Shown in pieces: positions 1 to 8,040 of a stretch of DNA of 64,000 nucleotides. Position 1 is the first letter of the stretch, and the number at the start of each line of letters is the position of its first letter. This stretch comes from Pseudomonas sp. MPC6 (GTDB lineage Bacteria > Pseudomonadota > Gammaproteobacteria > Pseudomonadales > Pseudomonadaceae). The stretch spans positions 3,809,001 to 3,873,000 of the forward strand of contig NZ_CP034783.1 in the NCBI RefSeq assembly GCF_006094435.1, read 5' to 3'. A program made the translations under genes and the position numbers. The notes below the pieces were generated by a model. That model searched no databases. It saw only the letters and a program-made list of their open reading frames with translations, and was not told the DNA's origin.

Positions 1-470
1 ACGGCATTCGGGTCGCTGGAGTGGCCGACGACCACCCGCTGGCTGACCTTGATGTCCTTGTATTTGGCACTGAAGGCATGAAGTTTTGCTTCGGGAATCC
101 CGATCAGCAGGATCGGTTCGTGGTGCTCCAGGACATAGGCGTCCTTGATCACCCCCGCCGGGTCGAGGATCACCTGGGTGTTGATCGGCTTGCCCGAATA
201 GGCCGGAATATCCACCACATCCAGGCTTTGGAACACATAACCGGTGACGGTGCCGGCCGTTGACAGGGTACGCACCTTGAACGGGCCTTCGGGGGCGGAT
301 ACCGAGTCGGTCAAGGGGAAGGTTTTTTCGATGCGCTGTTGCTCGATGCCCCCGTATTCCTTGGCCTGAACCGCGCCAATGGTGGCGGCTAGCAGTACGA
401 GCGTCAGCACGACGCACCACTCGCGCAGGCTGCGCAGGTGGCGATGGATCGATGGCTGATGGAGGGTCAT
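1..470 (-). CDS. nosR: NosR, N-terminal part (runs off left edge)
   Basis: This is the start of the membrane flavoprotein NosR, needed for expression and electron supply of nitrous oxide reductase. About 156 residues are visible. A hydrophobic stretch at roughly residues 19-34 (VVLTLVLLAATIGAV) fits the family's export signal or first membrane segment, and the following periplasmic FMN-binding region contains GYVFQSLDVVDIPAYSGKP and HHEPILLIGIPEAKL, which match the NosR family as I know it. The start is the ATG at 468-470. A perfect ANR/DNR box lies 59 bp upstream. The rest of nosR, and by family synteny nosZ, should lie to the left of the window. The fragment is intact as far as it can be seen. 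Confidence 0.9.
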   Translation of the reverse strand, partial: MTLHQPSIHRHLRSLREWCVVLTLVLLAATIGAVQAKEYGGIEQQRIEKTFPLTDSVSAPEGPFKVRTLSTAGTVTGYVFQSLDVVDIPAYSGKPINTQVILDPAGVIKDAYVLEHHEPILLIGIPEAKLHAFSAKYKDIKVSQRVVVGHSSDPNA

Positions 471-528
471 GGTTGGCCGAAATCAAGAGGGCTTCCGGTC
501 ATGTTAGGGAGCGCTGCGCCCCCTGCCC

Positions 529-542
529 TTGATTGAAATCAA
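529..542 (-). promoter_or_regulatory. ANR/DNR (FNR-type) box upstream of nosR
   Basis: TTGATTGAAATCAA is a perfect TTGAT-N4-ATCAA palindrome between the stop of hemN and the nosR start, centred about 65 bp upstream of the nosR ATG. That position suits FNR-class activation near -41.5. It implies that nosR has its own oxygen- or NO-controlled promoter and is not only read through from hemN. Confidence 0.85.
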
Positions 543-579
543 CTTCAGAAAATAGCGGCCGGGGGCACGCGCCAACGCC

Positions 580-1968
580 TCAGACAGTGCGGGAAAACAG
601 GCCTTTTTGCTCAGCCCCCAGATAGGCGTCAAACGCCATCGCGGCACTGCGCATCATCAGATGCCCCTGTGGCAACAGCAGCAGTTCATCGCGGTGAACC
701 AGCAGCAATCCGTCCCGTACATGTTCGTCCAACTGTGCCAGCGCCTCGGCAAAATACTCGGTAAAACAGATGCCATGACGCCGCTCGAACTTGCCGAAAT
801 CAATCCGGCCGTGGCACATCAGGTCGCCGATCACCTCTCGGCGCAGCAGGTCGTCGGCGTTCAAGCGGTAGCCCCGATGCACCGGCAATAGACCTTGATC
901 GATTCGGGCGTAGTACTGCGAAAGCTCCTTGACGCTCTGGCTGTAGCTGTCGCCGACATTGCCGATCGACGATACGCCGAGGCCGATAAGGTCGCAGTCG
1001 GCATGGGTCGAGTAGCCCTGGAAGTTGCGTTGCAGGGTGCCGTTGGCGCGGGCCAGGGCGAGTTCGTCGTCCGGCAAGGCGAAGTGGTCCATGCCGATAT
1101 AGACGTAACCGGCCGCGGTCAGTCGGCGGATGGTCAGCTCGAGCAATTCCAGCTTGCGCTCCGGCGGCGGCATGTCTTCCTGGCGGATCAAGCGTTGCGC
1201 ACGCACCATCTGCGGCAGGTGGGCGTAGCTGTAGGCGGCGATACGGTCCGGGCGCAGGGCAATGATCTTGCCCAGGGTCACATCGAAACTGGCCACGGTC
1301 TGCAACGGCAGCCCATAGATCAGATCGACGCTGACCGACTTGAATCGCGCCTCGCGAGCAGCGGCGACCAGCGCATAGATCTGTTCTTCGCTTTGGGTAC
1401 GATTGACCGCAGCCTGCACGTCCGGATCGAAATCCTGCACGCCGAAGCTCAGGCGATTGAAGCCCAGTTGGCGCAGCGACTGGATCTGTTCGGTGCTGAT
1501 GGTGCGCGGATCGACCTCGATGGAAAACTCATGGTCGTCGCTGTCGTCCAGGTTGAACGCCTGGTGCAGGCAGTCCATCAGGTCCGCCAGCTGTTCGCTG
1601 GTCAGGTAGGTCGGTGTGCCGCCGCCCAGGTGCAGCTGCGTGAGTTTGCGGGTGTTGTCGAACAAGGCCGCCTGCATCGCGATTTCACGCTTGAGGTACG
1701 TCAGGTACTCGACGGCGCGATGGGTTTTCTGGGTAATGATTTTGTTGCAGGCGCAGTAATAACACAGGCTTTTGCAGAATGGGATGTGGATGTACACCGA
1801 CAGCGGTTTGGGCACCGCCACCTGATTGCTGGCGCGCGCGGCCGTTTGATAGTCGTCCACGGCAAACGCCTGGTGAAACTGCGGCGCGGTGGGGTACGAC
1901 GTATAGCGCGGCCCGGGGCGGTCATACTTCTCGACCAGGGCTCGATTGAAATCGAATGCAGGCTTCAT
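580..1968 (-). CDS. hemN: Oxygen-independent coproporphyrinogen III oxidase HemN
   Basis: This cytoplasmic radical-SAM enzyme (462 residues) decarboxylates coproporphyrinogen III to protoporphyrinogen IX without oxygen, in heme biosynthesis during anaerobic growth. The radical-SAM cluster motif CxxxCxxC is present in IPFCKSLCYYCACNK, followed by the SAM-binding glycine motif LHLGGGTPTYL. The N-terminus FNRALVEKYDRPGPRYTSYPTAPQF is characteristic of HemN rather than HemW. I chose the ATG at 1968 because it gives the family's usual length; an upstream in-frame ATG at 2040 would add 24 unrelated residues. It follows the degenerate paralogue with a 22-bp gap, so the pair probably shares the ANR-controlled promoter at 3393. 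Confidence 0.93.
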   Translation of the reverse strand: MKPAFDFNRALVEKYDRPGPRYTSYPTAPQFHQAFAVDDYQTAARASNQVAVPKPLSVYIHIPFCKSLCYYCACNKIITQKTHRAVEYLTYLKREIAMQAALFDNTRKLTQLHLGGGTPTYLTSEQLADLMDCLHQAFNLDDSDDHEFSIEVDPRTISTEQIQSLRQLGFNRLSFGVQDFDPDVQAAVNRTQSEEQIYALVAAAREARFKSVSVDLIYGLPLQTVASFDVTLGKIIALRPDRIAAYSYAHLPQMVRAQRLIRQEDMPPPERKLELLELTIRRLTAAGYVYIGMDHFALPDDELALARANGTLQRNFQGYSTHADCDLIGLGVSSIGNVGDSYSQSVKELSQYYARIDQGLLPVHRGYRLNADDLLRREVIGDLMCHGRIDFGKFERRHGICFTEYFAEALAQLDEHVRDGLLLVHRDELLLLPQGHLMMRSAAMAFDAYLGAEQKGLFSRTV

Positions 1969-1990
1969 GATCAATCTACTCGCAGGTGGG

Positions 1991-3334
1991 TCAATGCCAT
2001 GCCGCGCTTGACCCCTTTTCAAACAAGTTGCAGATGGCATCCACGTCCGGCCGACCGGCGGGGAGAATGCTGATGAAACGGTCCGACAGCTCGATCAACC
2101 CATCATGACCCAATTGCTCGAGCAACGGCCAGATCGAGGAAAAATACCTGGAGAAGACCAGGCCGTAACGGCGCTCGATGGCGTGGATATCCAGTTCCTG
2201 GTCACAAGCCAGCCGCTCCATGACCAACTGCCTGATCTGATCCCCGGCCTCGAAGCGCCAGCCCCGGGACGTCGGCAACTGCCCGCAGTCCAGATGCTGC
2301 TGATAAGGCTCGACTGCTTCGGCGTTTTGCGTATACAGATCGTCGATCTGACCGATGGCCCCCAAGCCGAACCCGAGATGATCGCAATAACCGTGACGGC
2401 TGAAACCGTCGCAGGTGCGCCGTAGCCGGCCTCGCTCCTGGGCGATCGCCAGGTCATCGTCGGGCCGCACGAATTGCCCCAGGCCGATGTAGTGATAACC
2501 CGCGCCAATCAACTGATCGAAGCAGATCTGGCGCATCGCGCCTTTATCCTCCTGGCTGCATAGCGCCCTGCCCCTGGCGCCGGGCATCGGCCGGTAACGT
2601 CGAGGTGGCCGGGCATAGTCGAACACCAGCAGCCTGTCTGGTTCCAGCTCGATAATGGTCGCCAGTTTCTGCGCAAAGCTGTCCGGGGTCTGCCAGGCAT
2701 GACCGAAACCCAGGTCGACGTTGACGGAGCGAAAGCCGAAGGTGCGCGCAGCATCGATCAGTGAATGAATCGGCGCCGGGTTCTGGTAGCAGGCCACCGA
2801 CATGTCAGTGTCGCGGTCGATATCCGGAACGCCGATGCTGACGTGGTTGAAGCCCTGGTCGCGCAACGCGCCCATGGTCGACCAATCGGTATGATGAAGA
2901 TCCACCTCGACACTGTAGTCGCCGCACTCATGTTCGAGAAAATTGAACCGGCCACGCAGATGCGCCATCAGCCGCTGCAGATGAACGATGGTGGGGGTGG
3001 CGCCGCCCAGATGAAACTGCTCGACCCGCTGCTCTGCACCCAGGTGGCAGCCGACGAGGTCGATTTCCTTTTCCAGGCGCTGAAGATACTGCTCGATACC
3101 GCCGTGCTCGCAAGCGATCTCACGTGGGGAACAGAACGACGGCGTGAGCCTGGACGGCAGTTGCACGTTCAGGGCCAGCGGGCGGCGCTTCTGGCGACTG
3201 ACGCGCAAGGCCCGCAACAGGTCCAGCGAGCCGATGCCCGCATGAAACTTTTGCGTGTCGGCATGGCAGTTGGGGTCGAGTACGCCCTGATCGCACCGGG
3301 CGCTCTCGCCTGGGGCGTGAAAGAAATCGAGCAT
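1991..3334 (-). CDS. HemN-like protein lacking the radical-SAM cysteines
   Basis: This 447-residue protein aligns with HemN along most of its length: FHLGGATPTIVHLQRLM matches LHLGGGTPTYL, FNHVSIGVPDIDRD matches FNRLSFGVQDFDPD, and IGLGQFVRPDDDLAIAQ matches IGMDHFALPDDELALA. At the cluster-binding site, however, HemN's IPFCKSLCYYCAC is replaced by LPSRLTPSFCSPR, so the three cluster cysteines become Arg, Ser and Ser. The glycine motif GGGTPT is GGATPT. It cannot be expected to bind the 4Fe-4S cluster in the normal way, so a regulatory, heme-binding or chaperone role is possible but unproven. The start at 3334 has a GGAGA ribosome site; an ATG 30 bp upstream is less likely. An ANR box lies upstream and hemN downstream. 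Confidence 0.8.
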   Translation of the reverse strand: MLDFFHAPGESARCDQGVLDPNCHADTQKFHAGIGSLDLLRALRVSRQKRRPLALNVQLPSRLTPSFCSPREIACEHGGIEQYLQRLEKEIDLVGCHLGAEQRVEQFHLGGATPTIVHLQRLMAHLRGRFNFLEHECGDYSVEVDLHHTDWSTMGALRDQGFNHVSIGVPDIDRDTDMSVACYQNPAPIHSLIDAARTFGFRSVNVDLGFGHAWQTPDSFAQKLATIIELEPDRLLVFDYARPPRRYRPMPGARGRALCSQEDKGAMRQICFDQLIGAGYHYIGLGQFVRPDDDLAIAQERGRLRRTCDGFSRHGYCDHLGFGLGAIGQIDDLYTQNAEAVEPYQQHLDCGQLPTSRGWRFEAGDQIRQLVMERLACDQELDIHAIERRYGLVFSRYFSSIWPLLEQLGHDGLIELSDRFISILPAGRPDVDAICNLFEKGSSAAWH

Positions 3335-3392
3335 GGCGGGTCTCCGTGACGGGCTGCGAATCACAGTGTCCGGGCTTGACGCTCAATGCTCC

Positions 3393-3406
3393 TTGATTTG
3401 CATCAA
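3393..3406 (-). promoter_or_regulatory. ANR/DNR box upstream of the hemN-like/hemN pair
   Basis: TTGATTTGCATCAA is a perfect TTGAT-N4-ATCAA site centred about 65 bp upstream of the hemN-like start codon. This is the same distance as for the nosR box. It indicates low-oxygen induction of the two hemN-type genes as one unit. Confidence 0.85.
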
Positions 3407-3425
3407 GCTCGAGCGAAGTGGCGGG

Positions 3426-3570
3426 TCCTACAGGGGATCGGTGGCGTTCGCCGATTTCGTGGCCACATACCGATCCCCTGTAGGAGCCGGCTTGCCGGCG
3501 AAGGCGGCGTCACATGCAGCAGAGTTGTTGGCTGACAGACCGCTTTCGCTGGCAAGCCAGCTCCTACAGG
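3426..3570. repeat. Inverted REP pair (BIME) between hemN-like and copD-like genes
   Basis: A TGTAGGAGC-type REP at 3479-3502 faces its inverse copy at 3546-3568. Flanking copies of the short string CAGGGGATCGGTGG and its complement (3430-3444, 3469-3480, 3567-3580) extend the inverted structure. It is non-coding, of the extragenic palindrome class common in fluorescent pseudomonads. Confidence 0.85.
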
Positions 3571-3607
3571 GGATCGGTGGAGCCCACCGAGTTTGTGCCC
3601 CTGGCGA

Positions 3608-4051
3608 TCACCATGTCAGGTAGAACATACCTTTGGCCAACAGCACGATAACGACCATGTGGCAGAACAGGCTGGCGTGGATGAAGCGCAAGTAGCGCGC
3701 ATTCATCCGGCCGCTCTTGAACAGGAACATGGCTGTCAGGAAATGCAGGAGCACGCTGGCGGCGACCGCGATTTTCAACGCCAGCAAGGTGCCGAACGAT
3801 GAAGCCAGGGGCGCCGCGAGGGCTGGCAGGTAACGCAGCCAGACCATGCCCAGCCCCGCGCCGAACAACACCAGCAACACCCACGGCATCAGGCTGCGGG
3901 CGCGGCGGCCGATCCCCTGTTCGACCAGCAGCATCACTCTGGCGGGCAGCTGTTTGCGGATGCTTTCCAGAAACAGCACTTCGAAGAACACCGTGCCGAT
4001 GAAGATCAGGGCGGCAAACAGATGCAGGGTCAGAATCAGCGGATAGATCAT
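3608..4051 (-). CDS. CopD-like small integral membrane protein
   Basis: The product has 147 residues with about four hydrophobic segments: 5-25, 50-70, 80-105 and 120-145. The first helix, LHLFAALIFIGTVFFEVLF, carries the His and Gly pattern of CopD and related heme/copper membrane proteins; other histidines lie at HFLTAMF, FIHASLF and CHMVV. No copC neighbour is present. Instead it has an ANR-type box at 4109-4122, centred about 64 bp upstream of the ATG at 4051, so the role is more likely in anaerobic respiration or heme/copper handling in the membrane than in copper resistance. An upstream in-frame start would add 28 residues that overlap the box, so I rejected it. Confidence 0.75.
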   Translation of the reverse strand: MIYPLILTLHLFAALIFIGTVFFEVLFLESIRKQLPARVMLLVEQGIGRRARSLMPWVLLVLFGAGLGMVWLRYLPALAAPLASSFGTLLALKIAVAASVLLHFLTAMFLFKSGRMNARYLRFIHASLFCHMVVIVLLAKGMFYLTW

Positions 4052-4108
4052 GATGAGCGCCACTGGCGGGGTGTCTCTGCAGACTACACAGCCGAACACC
4101 CCACCCGG

Positions 4109-4122
4109 TTGACACCGATCAA
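4109..4122 (-). promoter_or_regulatory. ANR/DNR-type box upstream of copD-like gene
   Basis: TTGACACCGATCAA matches TTGAY-N4-ATCAA. It sits between the CBS gene stop and the copD-like start, at the same spacing as the two other boxes in this block. Confidence 0.75.
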
Positions 4123-4151
4123 GAAAGCCTTGCACCCTGCCGCCACGCCAA

Positions 4152-4592
4152 TCAATGCCCGCGAATGTAATGCTCCAATTGCCGAATCAAATCGGCCTGC
4201 TCGACGATGGCTTCCTTGACCAGATCACCGATCGACAACAGTCCGATCAGTTCCCCGCCCTCCACCACCGGCAGGTGGCGCAGGTGGCTGTCGGTCATGA
4301 CCGCCATGCACCGCTCGATGCTGTGCTGGCTGTCCGCCGTGACTACCGGCGCACTCATGATGGCCCTGACCGGGGTGCCGACCGACGAGCGTCCCAGCAG
4401 CACCACCTTGCGTGCGTAGTCGCGCTCGCTGATCACGCCCACCACCTGCCCGTCTTCAATGACCGGCAGCGCGCCGACGTTCTTTTCGGCCATGATCTTC
4501 AGCGCTTCAAGGACCATCACGTCTGGTGCGACGCTATGCACCTGGCGGTTTTGCACTACCTTCAGCTTGAGTAACTGTGCGGCTGTTTTCAT
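4152..4592 (-). CDS. CBS-pair domain protein
   Basis: This soluble protein of 146 residues consists almost entirely of two CBS motifs, roughly residues 15-70 (GALPVIEDGQVVGVISERDY) and 80-140 (LRHLPVVEGGELIGLLSIGDL). Such stand-alone CBS pairs bind adenine nucleotides or related ligands and act as sensors; the partner is not evident here. GGAGA precedes the ATG at 4592. The gene follows nirD by 45 bp on the same strand, so it may be read through from nirBD, and it precedes the ANR-controlled copD-like gene. Confidence 0.88.
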   Translation of the reverse strand: MKTAAQLLKLKVVQNRQVHSVAPDVMVLEALKIMAEKNVGALPVIEDGQVVGVISERDYARKVVLLGRSSVGTPVRAIMSAPVVTADSQHSIERCMAVMTDSHLRHLPVVEGGELIGLLSIGDLVKEAIVEQADLIRQLEHYIRGH

Positions 4593-4637
4593 AAGAGTCT
4601 CCGATTCTGTTGCGCCCTGACCCGAAGGAGCGTGGCA

Positions 4638-5015
4638 TCAAGCCACCCCCACCTCCACCACACCGCCATTCAAGCGCACCGGCCACACCCGCAGGCGCTG
4701 TTGCGGGTACTCCAGGCAACTGCCGTCCTCCAGGCGGAAGTGCTGCTTGTAGATCGGCGAGGCCACTACCAGGTCGCCCTTGATGCTGCCGACCAGGCCG
4801 CGGCCGATCACATTCGCGCCGGATTGCGGGTCATGGTTGTCGATGGCGTACAAGGTCTTGCCGTGAACGCTCGGCAGGTAGAACAGCGCCACTTGTGCGC
4901 CGTCGAGCCAGACGACCACGCCGGAGTTGCTGACCAGATCCTGTTGCCCGCACACCGTTTGCCAGACATCGGTGTGGGTCAGGGATGCGACACGCTGGGT
5001 AGTGGACTGGCTCAT
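4638..5015 (-). CDS. nirD: Nitrite reductase (NADH) small subunit NirD
   Basis: NirD (125 residues) is the small subunit of assimilatory NADH-dependent siroheme nitrite reductase. It has the Rieske-like beta fold of the family without the iron-sulfur cysteines, as is normal for NirD; VALFYLPSVHGKTLYAIDNHDPQSGANVIGRG is recognisable in pieces. Its ATG overlaps the nirB stop by one base (TGATG), showing translational coupling. It acts in the cytoplasm, turning nitrite to ammonium together with NirB. Confidence 0.93.
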   Translation of the reverse strand: MSQSTTQRVASLTHTDVWQTVCGQQDLVSNSGVVVWLDGAQVALFYLPSVHGKTLYAIDNHDPQSGANVIGRGLVGSIKGDLVVASPIYKQHFRLEDGSCLEYPQQRLRVWPVRLNGGVVEVGVA

Positions 5016-7576
5016 CAGACAATCTCCTCGATGACAGGGATAAGGTTGAGTTCGGCGGCCATGATCGGACGCCGCTGGCCGCGTTCCTGGACAAAGTGGA
5101 TGTCCGGGTCCGGGCGTTTATCGTTGACGAAGGTGCGAAAGCGCTTGAGTTTTTCCGGGTCCTGGAGGGCGTTGGCCCATTCGCATTCATAACGATTGAC
5201 CACCAACTGCATCTGCGACTCGAGTTCGGCGCCCAGGCCGAGGCTGTCGTGGATGATCACGTCCTTGAGGTAGTCCAGGCCGCCTTCCAGGCTTTCACGC
5301 CAGACCGAGGTGCGCTGCAGTTTGTCGGCAGTGCGGATGTAGAACATCAGGAAGCGGTCGATGTAGCGGATCAGGGTCGCATCGTCGAGGTCGGTGGCGA
5401 ACAGCTCGGCGTGGCGCGGGCGCATGCCGCCGTTACCGGCAATGTAGAGGTTCCAGCCGTTCTCGGTGGCGATCACGCCGACGTCTTTGCTCTGGGCTTC
5501 GGCGCATTCCCGGGTGCAGCCGGAAACGGCGAACTTGAGCTTGTGCGGCGAGCGCAGGCCCTTGTAGCGGTCCTCGATGGTCAGGGCCATCTGCACGCTG
5601 TCCTGCACGCCATAACGGCACCAGGTACTGCCGACGCAGGACTTCACCGTGCGGGTCGACTTGCCGTAGGCGTGGCCGGTCTCGAAACCGGCTGCGATCA
5701 GCTCGGCCCAGATGTCCGGCAATTCGTGCAACTGCGCGCCAAACAGGTCGATGCGCTGGCCGCCGGTGATTTTGGTGTAGAGGTCGTATTTCTTCGCCAC
5801 GACGCCGATCGCGATCAGCTTGTCGGCGCTGATTTCGCCGCCGGGAATACGTGGCACCACCGAATAGGTGCCGTTCTTCTGCATGTTGGCCATGAACGTG
5901 TCGTTGGTGTCCTGCAACGGCACCAGCGAGGCGTCCATGATCGGCTGGTTCCAGCATGAAGCGAGGATCGAACCCACCGCCGGTTTGCACACATCGCACC
6001 CGGTGTGGCCGCGGCCGTGTTTGGCCAGCAGTTCTTCAAAGGTGATCACCCCTTCTACCCGCACCAGTGCATACAGCTCCTGACGGGTATAGGCGAAGTG
6101 CTCGCACAGGCTTTTGTCGACACTGACGCCACGGGCAATCAATTCATGCTCGAACACCTGCTTGAGCAACCCGGCGCAACCGCCGCAACCGGTGCAGGCC
6201 TTGGTCTGCGCCTTGAGCAGGCCGAGGTCGGTGCAGCCGCCGTCGATGGCCGAGCAAATGGAACCCTTGGTGACGTTATGGCACGAGCACACCGTGGCCG
6301 ACTCGGGCAACGCGCCCGGGCCCAGGGTCGGCGCGCCTGCGGATGATGGCAGAATCAGGCTGGCTGGCTCAGAAGGCAGCGCAATCGCGTTCTGCATGTA
6401 TTGCAGCAGCGTGTCGTAGTAGCTGTTGTCGCCGACCAGCACCGCGCCGAGCACGTGCTTGCCCGTGGCGTCCACCACCAGGCGGCGATAGCTGGCGCTG
6501 GTTTCGTCGAGGAACTGATAGCTGCGTGCGCCCGGCGTGTTGCCGTGGGCATCGCCGATGGAGCCGACATCGACCCCCAGCAGTTTGAGTTTGGTCGACA
6601 TGTCGGCGCCGGTGAACGGTTCCGCGACCTGGTGGCACAACCGCGCCGCGACGCTGCGCGCCATCTGGTAGCCGGGCGCGACCAGGCCGAACAGGCTGCC
6701 GTTCCAGGAAGCGCACTCGCCGATGGCGTAGATGTTCGGGTCGATGCTCAGGCAATGGTCGTCAATCACCACGCCACCGCGCGGGCCGATGTCCAGCGCG
6801 CATCGACGGGCCAGCGCATCCTGCGCACGGATACCGGCGGAGAACACCACCAGGTCGGTTTCGAGGCATTCGTCGTTGGCAAAATTCATCCGGTAGCGGT
6901 AGTCCTGACCCGCAGTGATCGATTGGGTGGCGCGGGACAGGTGCACACCGACGCCGAGCCGTTCGATTTGCGACTTGAGCGCCAGGCCGCCCATCTCGTC
7001 CAGCTGCACCGGCATCAAGCGCGGGGCGAACTCCACCACATGCGCTTCCAGGCCCAGGCTTTTCAGGGCGTTGGCGGCTTCAAGGCCGAGCAGGCCACCG
7101 CCGACCACCACGCCACGCCGGGCGTTGGCGGCCGCGGCACGGATCGCGTCGAGGTCTTCCAGGGTGCGGTAGACCAGGCGCGAGTCGCCCTCGGCGCCTT
7201 CGATCGGCGGCACGAAGGGATAGGAGCCCGTCGCCAGCACCAGCTTGTCGTAGGCGACGCAACCTTGCGCGGTGATCACCTGGCGGCGGCCGCGGTCGAT
7301 TTCCAGCACCGGCACGCCCAGGTGCAGGGTCACGCCCGGGGTCTGGTACAGCGACGCATCGGACAGCGCCAGCGACTCGGCATCACGACCGGTGAAATAT
7401 TCGGAAAGGTGCACACGGTCGTAGGCGCGCATCGGCTCCTCGCTGAACACATGCAGCCGATAGTGATCGAGGGCACCGCGCTCGATCAGCTGTTCGACAC
7501 AATGATGTCCGACCATGCCATTGCCGATCACGACCAGCGTCTGCAGTTTGTTCAACGCGCCAACATTGGAATTCAT
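5015..7576 (-). CDS. nirB: Nitrite reductase (NADH) large subunit NirB
   Basis: NirB (853 residues) reduces nitrite to ammonium with NADH. From the N-terminus it has an FAD/NAD domain beginning VVIGNGMVGHHC, a second dinucleotide site GVVVGGGLLGLEAANAL, a BFD-like 2Fe-2S region with CSCHNVTKG and CTGCGGC, and the siroheme/4Fe-4S part with CVGSTWCRYG and CTRECAEAQSKD, which supply the four cysteine ligands. The start at 7576 gives the family length; a start 27 bp upstream is possible but adds a non-conserved stretch. Upstream are a leader with hexaloop hairpins and terminator and a sigma54 promoter, so nitrogen limitation and nitrate or nitrite are the expected signals. Confidence 0.95.
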   Translation of the reverse strand: MNSNVGALNKLQTLVVIGNGMVGHHCVEQLIERGALDHYRLHVFSEEPMRAYDRVHLSEYFTGRDAESLALSDASLYQTPGVTLHLGVPVLEIDRGRRQVITAQGCVAYDKLVLATGSYPFVPPIEGAEGDSRLVYRTLEDLDAIRAAAANARRGVVVGGGLLGLEAANALKSLGLEAHVVEFAPRLMPVQLDEMGGLALKSQIERLGVGVHLSRATQSITAGQDYRYRMNFANDECLETDLVVFSAGIRAQDALARRCALDIGPRGGVVIDDHCLSIDPNIYAIGECASWNGSLFGLVAPGYQMARSVAARLCHQVAEPFTGADMSTKLKLLGVDVGSIGDAHGNTPGARSYQFLDETSASYRRLVVDATGKHVLGAVLVGDNSYYDTLLQYMQNAIALPSEPASLILPSSAGAPTLGPGALPESATVCSCHNVTKGSICSAIDGGCTDLGLLKAQTKACTGCGGCAGLLKQVFEHELIARGVSVDKSLCEHFAYTRQELYALVRVEGVITFEELLAKHGRGHTGCDVCKPAVGSILASCWNQPIMDASLVPLQDTNDTFMANMQKNGTYSVVPRIPGGEISADKLIAIGVVAKKYDLYTKITGGQRIDLFGAQLHELPDIWAELIAAGFETGHAYGKSTRTVKSCVGSTWCRYGVQDSVQMALTIEDRYKGLRSPHKLKFAVSGCTRECAEAQSKDVGVIATENGWNLYIAGNGGMRPRHAELFATDLDDATLIRYIDRFLMFYIRTADKLQRTSVWRESLEGGLDYLKDVIIHDSLGLGAELESQMQLVVNRYECEWANALQDPEKLKRFRTFVNDKRPDPDIHFVQERGQRRPIMAAELNLIPVIEEIV

Positions 7577-7616
7577 AAGTAGCACCCGGCTAAAGCCCGT
7601 CACGGTTCAAAAATGC

Positions 7617-7651
7617 AAAAAAAAACGCCTGAAACCTTGCGGTTCCAGGCG
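7617..7651 (-). terminator. Leader terminator of nirBD
   Basis: On the minus strand an 11-bp stem with one mismatch (7626-7636 with 7641-7651, loop GCAA) is followed by nine Ts. It lies upstream of nirB inside the leader, so it would stop nirBD transcription unless antitermination occurs. Its 5' arm shares GCCTG with the second hexaloop hairpin. Confidence 0.85.
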
Positions 7652-7697
7652 TCTTTGCCTGTTCTTTTGCGGTGTTGAAACCAGACGTCTATGCCTG
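7646..7697 (-). promoter_or_regulatory. Two hexaloop hairpins, ANTAR (NasT) target RNA
   Basis: On the minus strand P1 is CAGGC-ATAGAC-GTCTG (7682-7697) and P2 is CAGGC-AAAGAC-GCCTG (7646-7661). Both have 5-bp stems and 6-base loops with A at position 1 and G at position 4, the known signature of RNAs bound by ANTAR-domain antiterminators. P2 is incompatible with the terminator because they share the GCCTG strand. NasT/NasS control of nitrite assimilation in pseudomonads is established for this family; binding here is inferred. Confidence 0.85.
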
Positions 7698-7784
7698 ATT
7701 CACCGATGTTGCCCACGAATCGATCGTCGTTGACCGAGAGGGGCTGCCCACTCGACTGTATTCGCGGCGGGCCTGTAAAGGGCT

Positions 7785-7801
7785 ATGCAGCGACTGTGCC
7801 A
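7785..7801 (-). promoter_or_regulatory. Sigma54 promoter of the nirBD leader
   Basis: Read on the minus strand, TGGCACAGTCGCTGCAT has GG and GC exactly 10 bases apart, matching TGGCAC-N5-TTGCW with one mismatch. It would start transcription near 7775, about 78 bp before hairpin P1. NtrC activation is expected for this class of genes, but I could not place NtrC sites. Confidence 0.7.
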
Positions 7802-8040
7802 GATCGTGCAGACAGCGCTTTCAGGCCCGCGTACCGGGCACTTGGCGACGCAAGGGTACAGGGTCGGACACCGGCGGTTTTGCCTTCGCATAGTGCAGCG
7901 GTTGCATCAGGGCTTTATAAAAGTGCACGGATCACGCGCCGGCCAGCTCAACGGGGATTGAGCAGGGCCTCGCGCAACAGTCTGGCGGCGAGCCTGCTCG
8001 CGAATGCGGTGTGACGGGCGACATCGATGTTGGATGTACC

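Noticed and set aside
7690..8014. Open frame of about 107 codons upstream of the repeat array
   Set aside because: It overlaps the nirB leader hairpins and promoter and extends into the repeat region. No ribosome site or family resemblance is seen.
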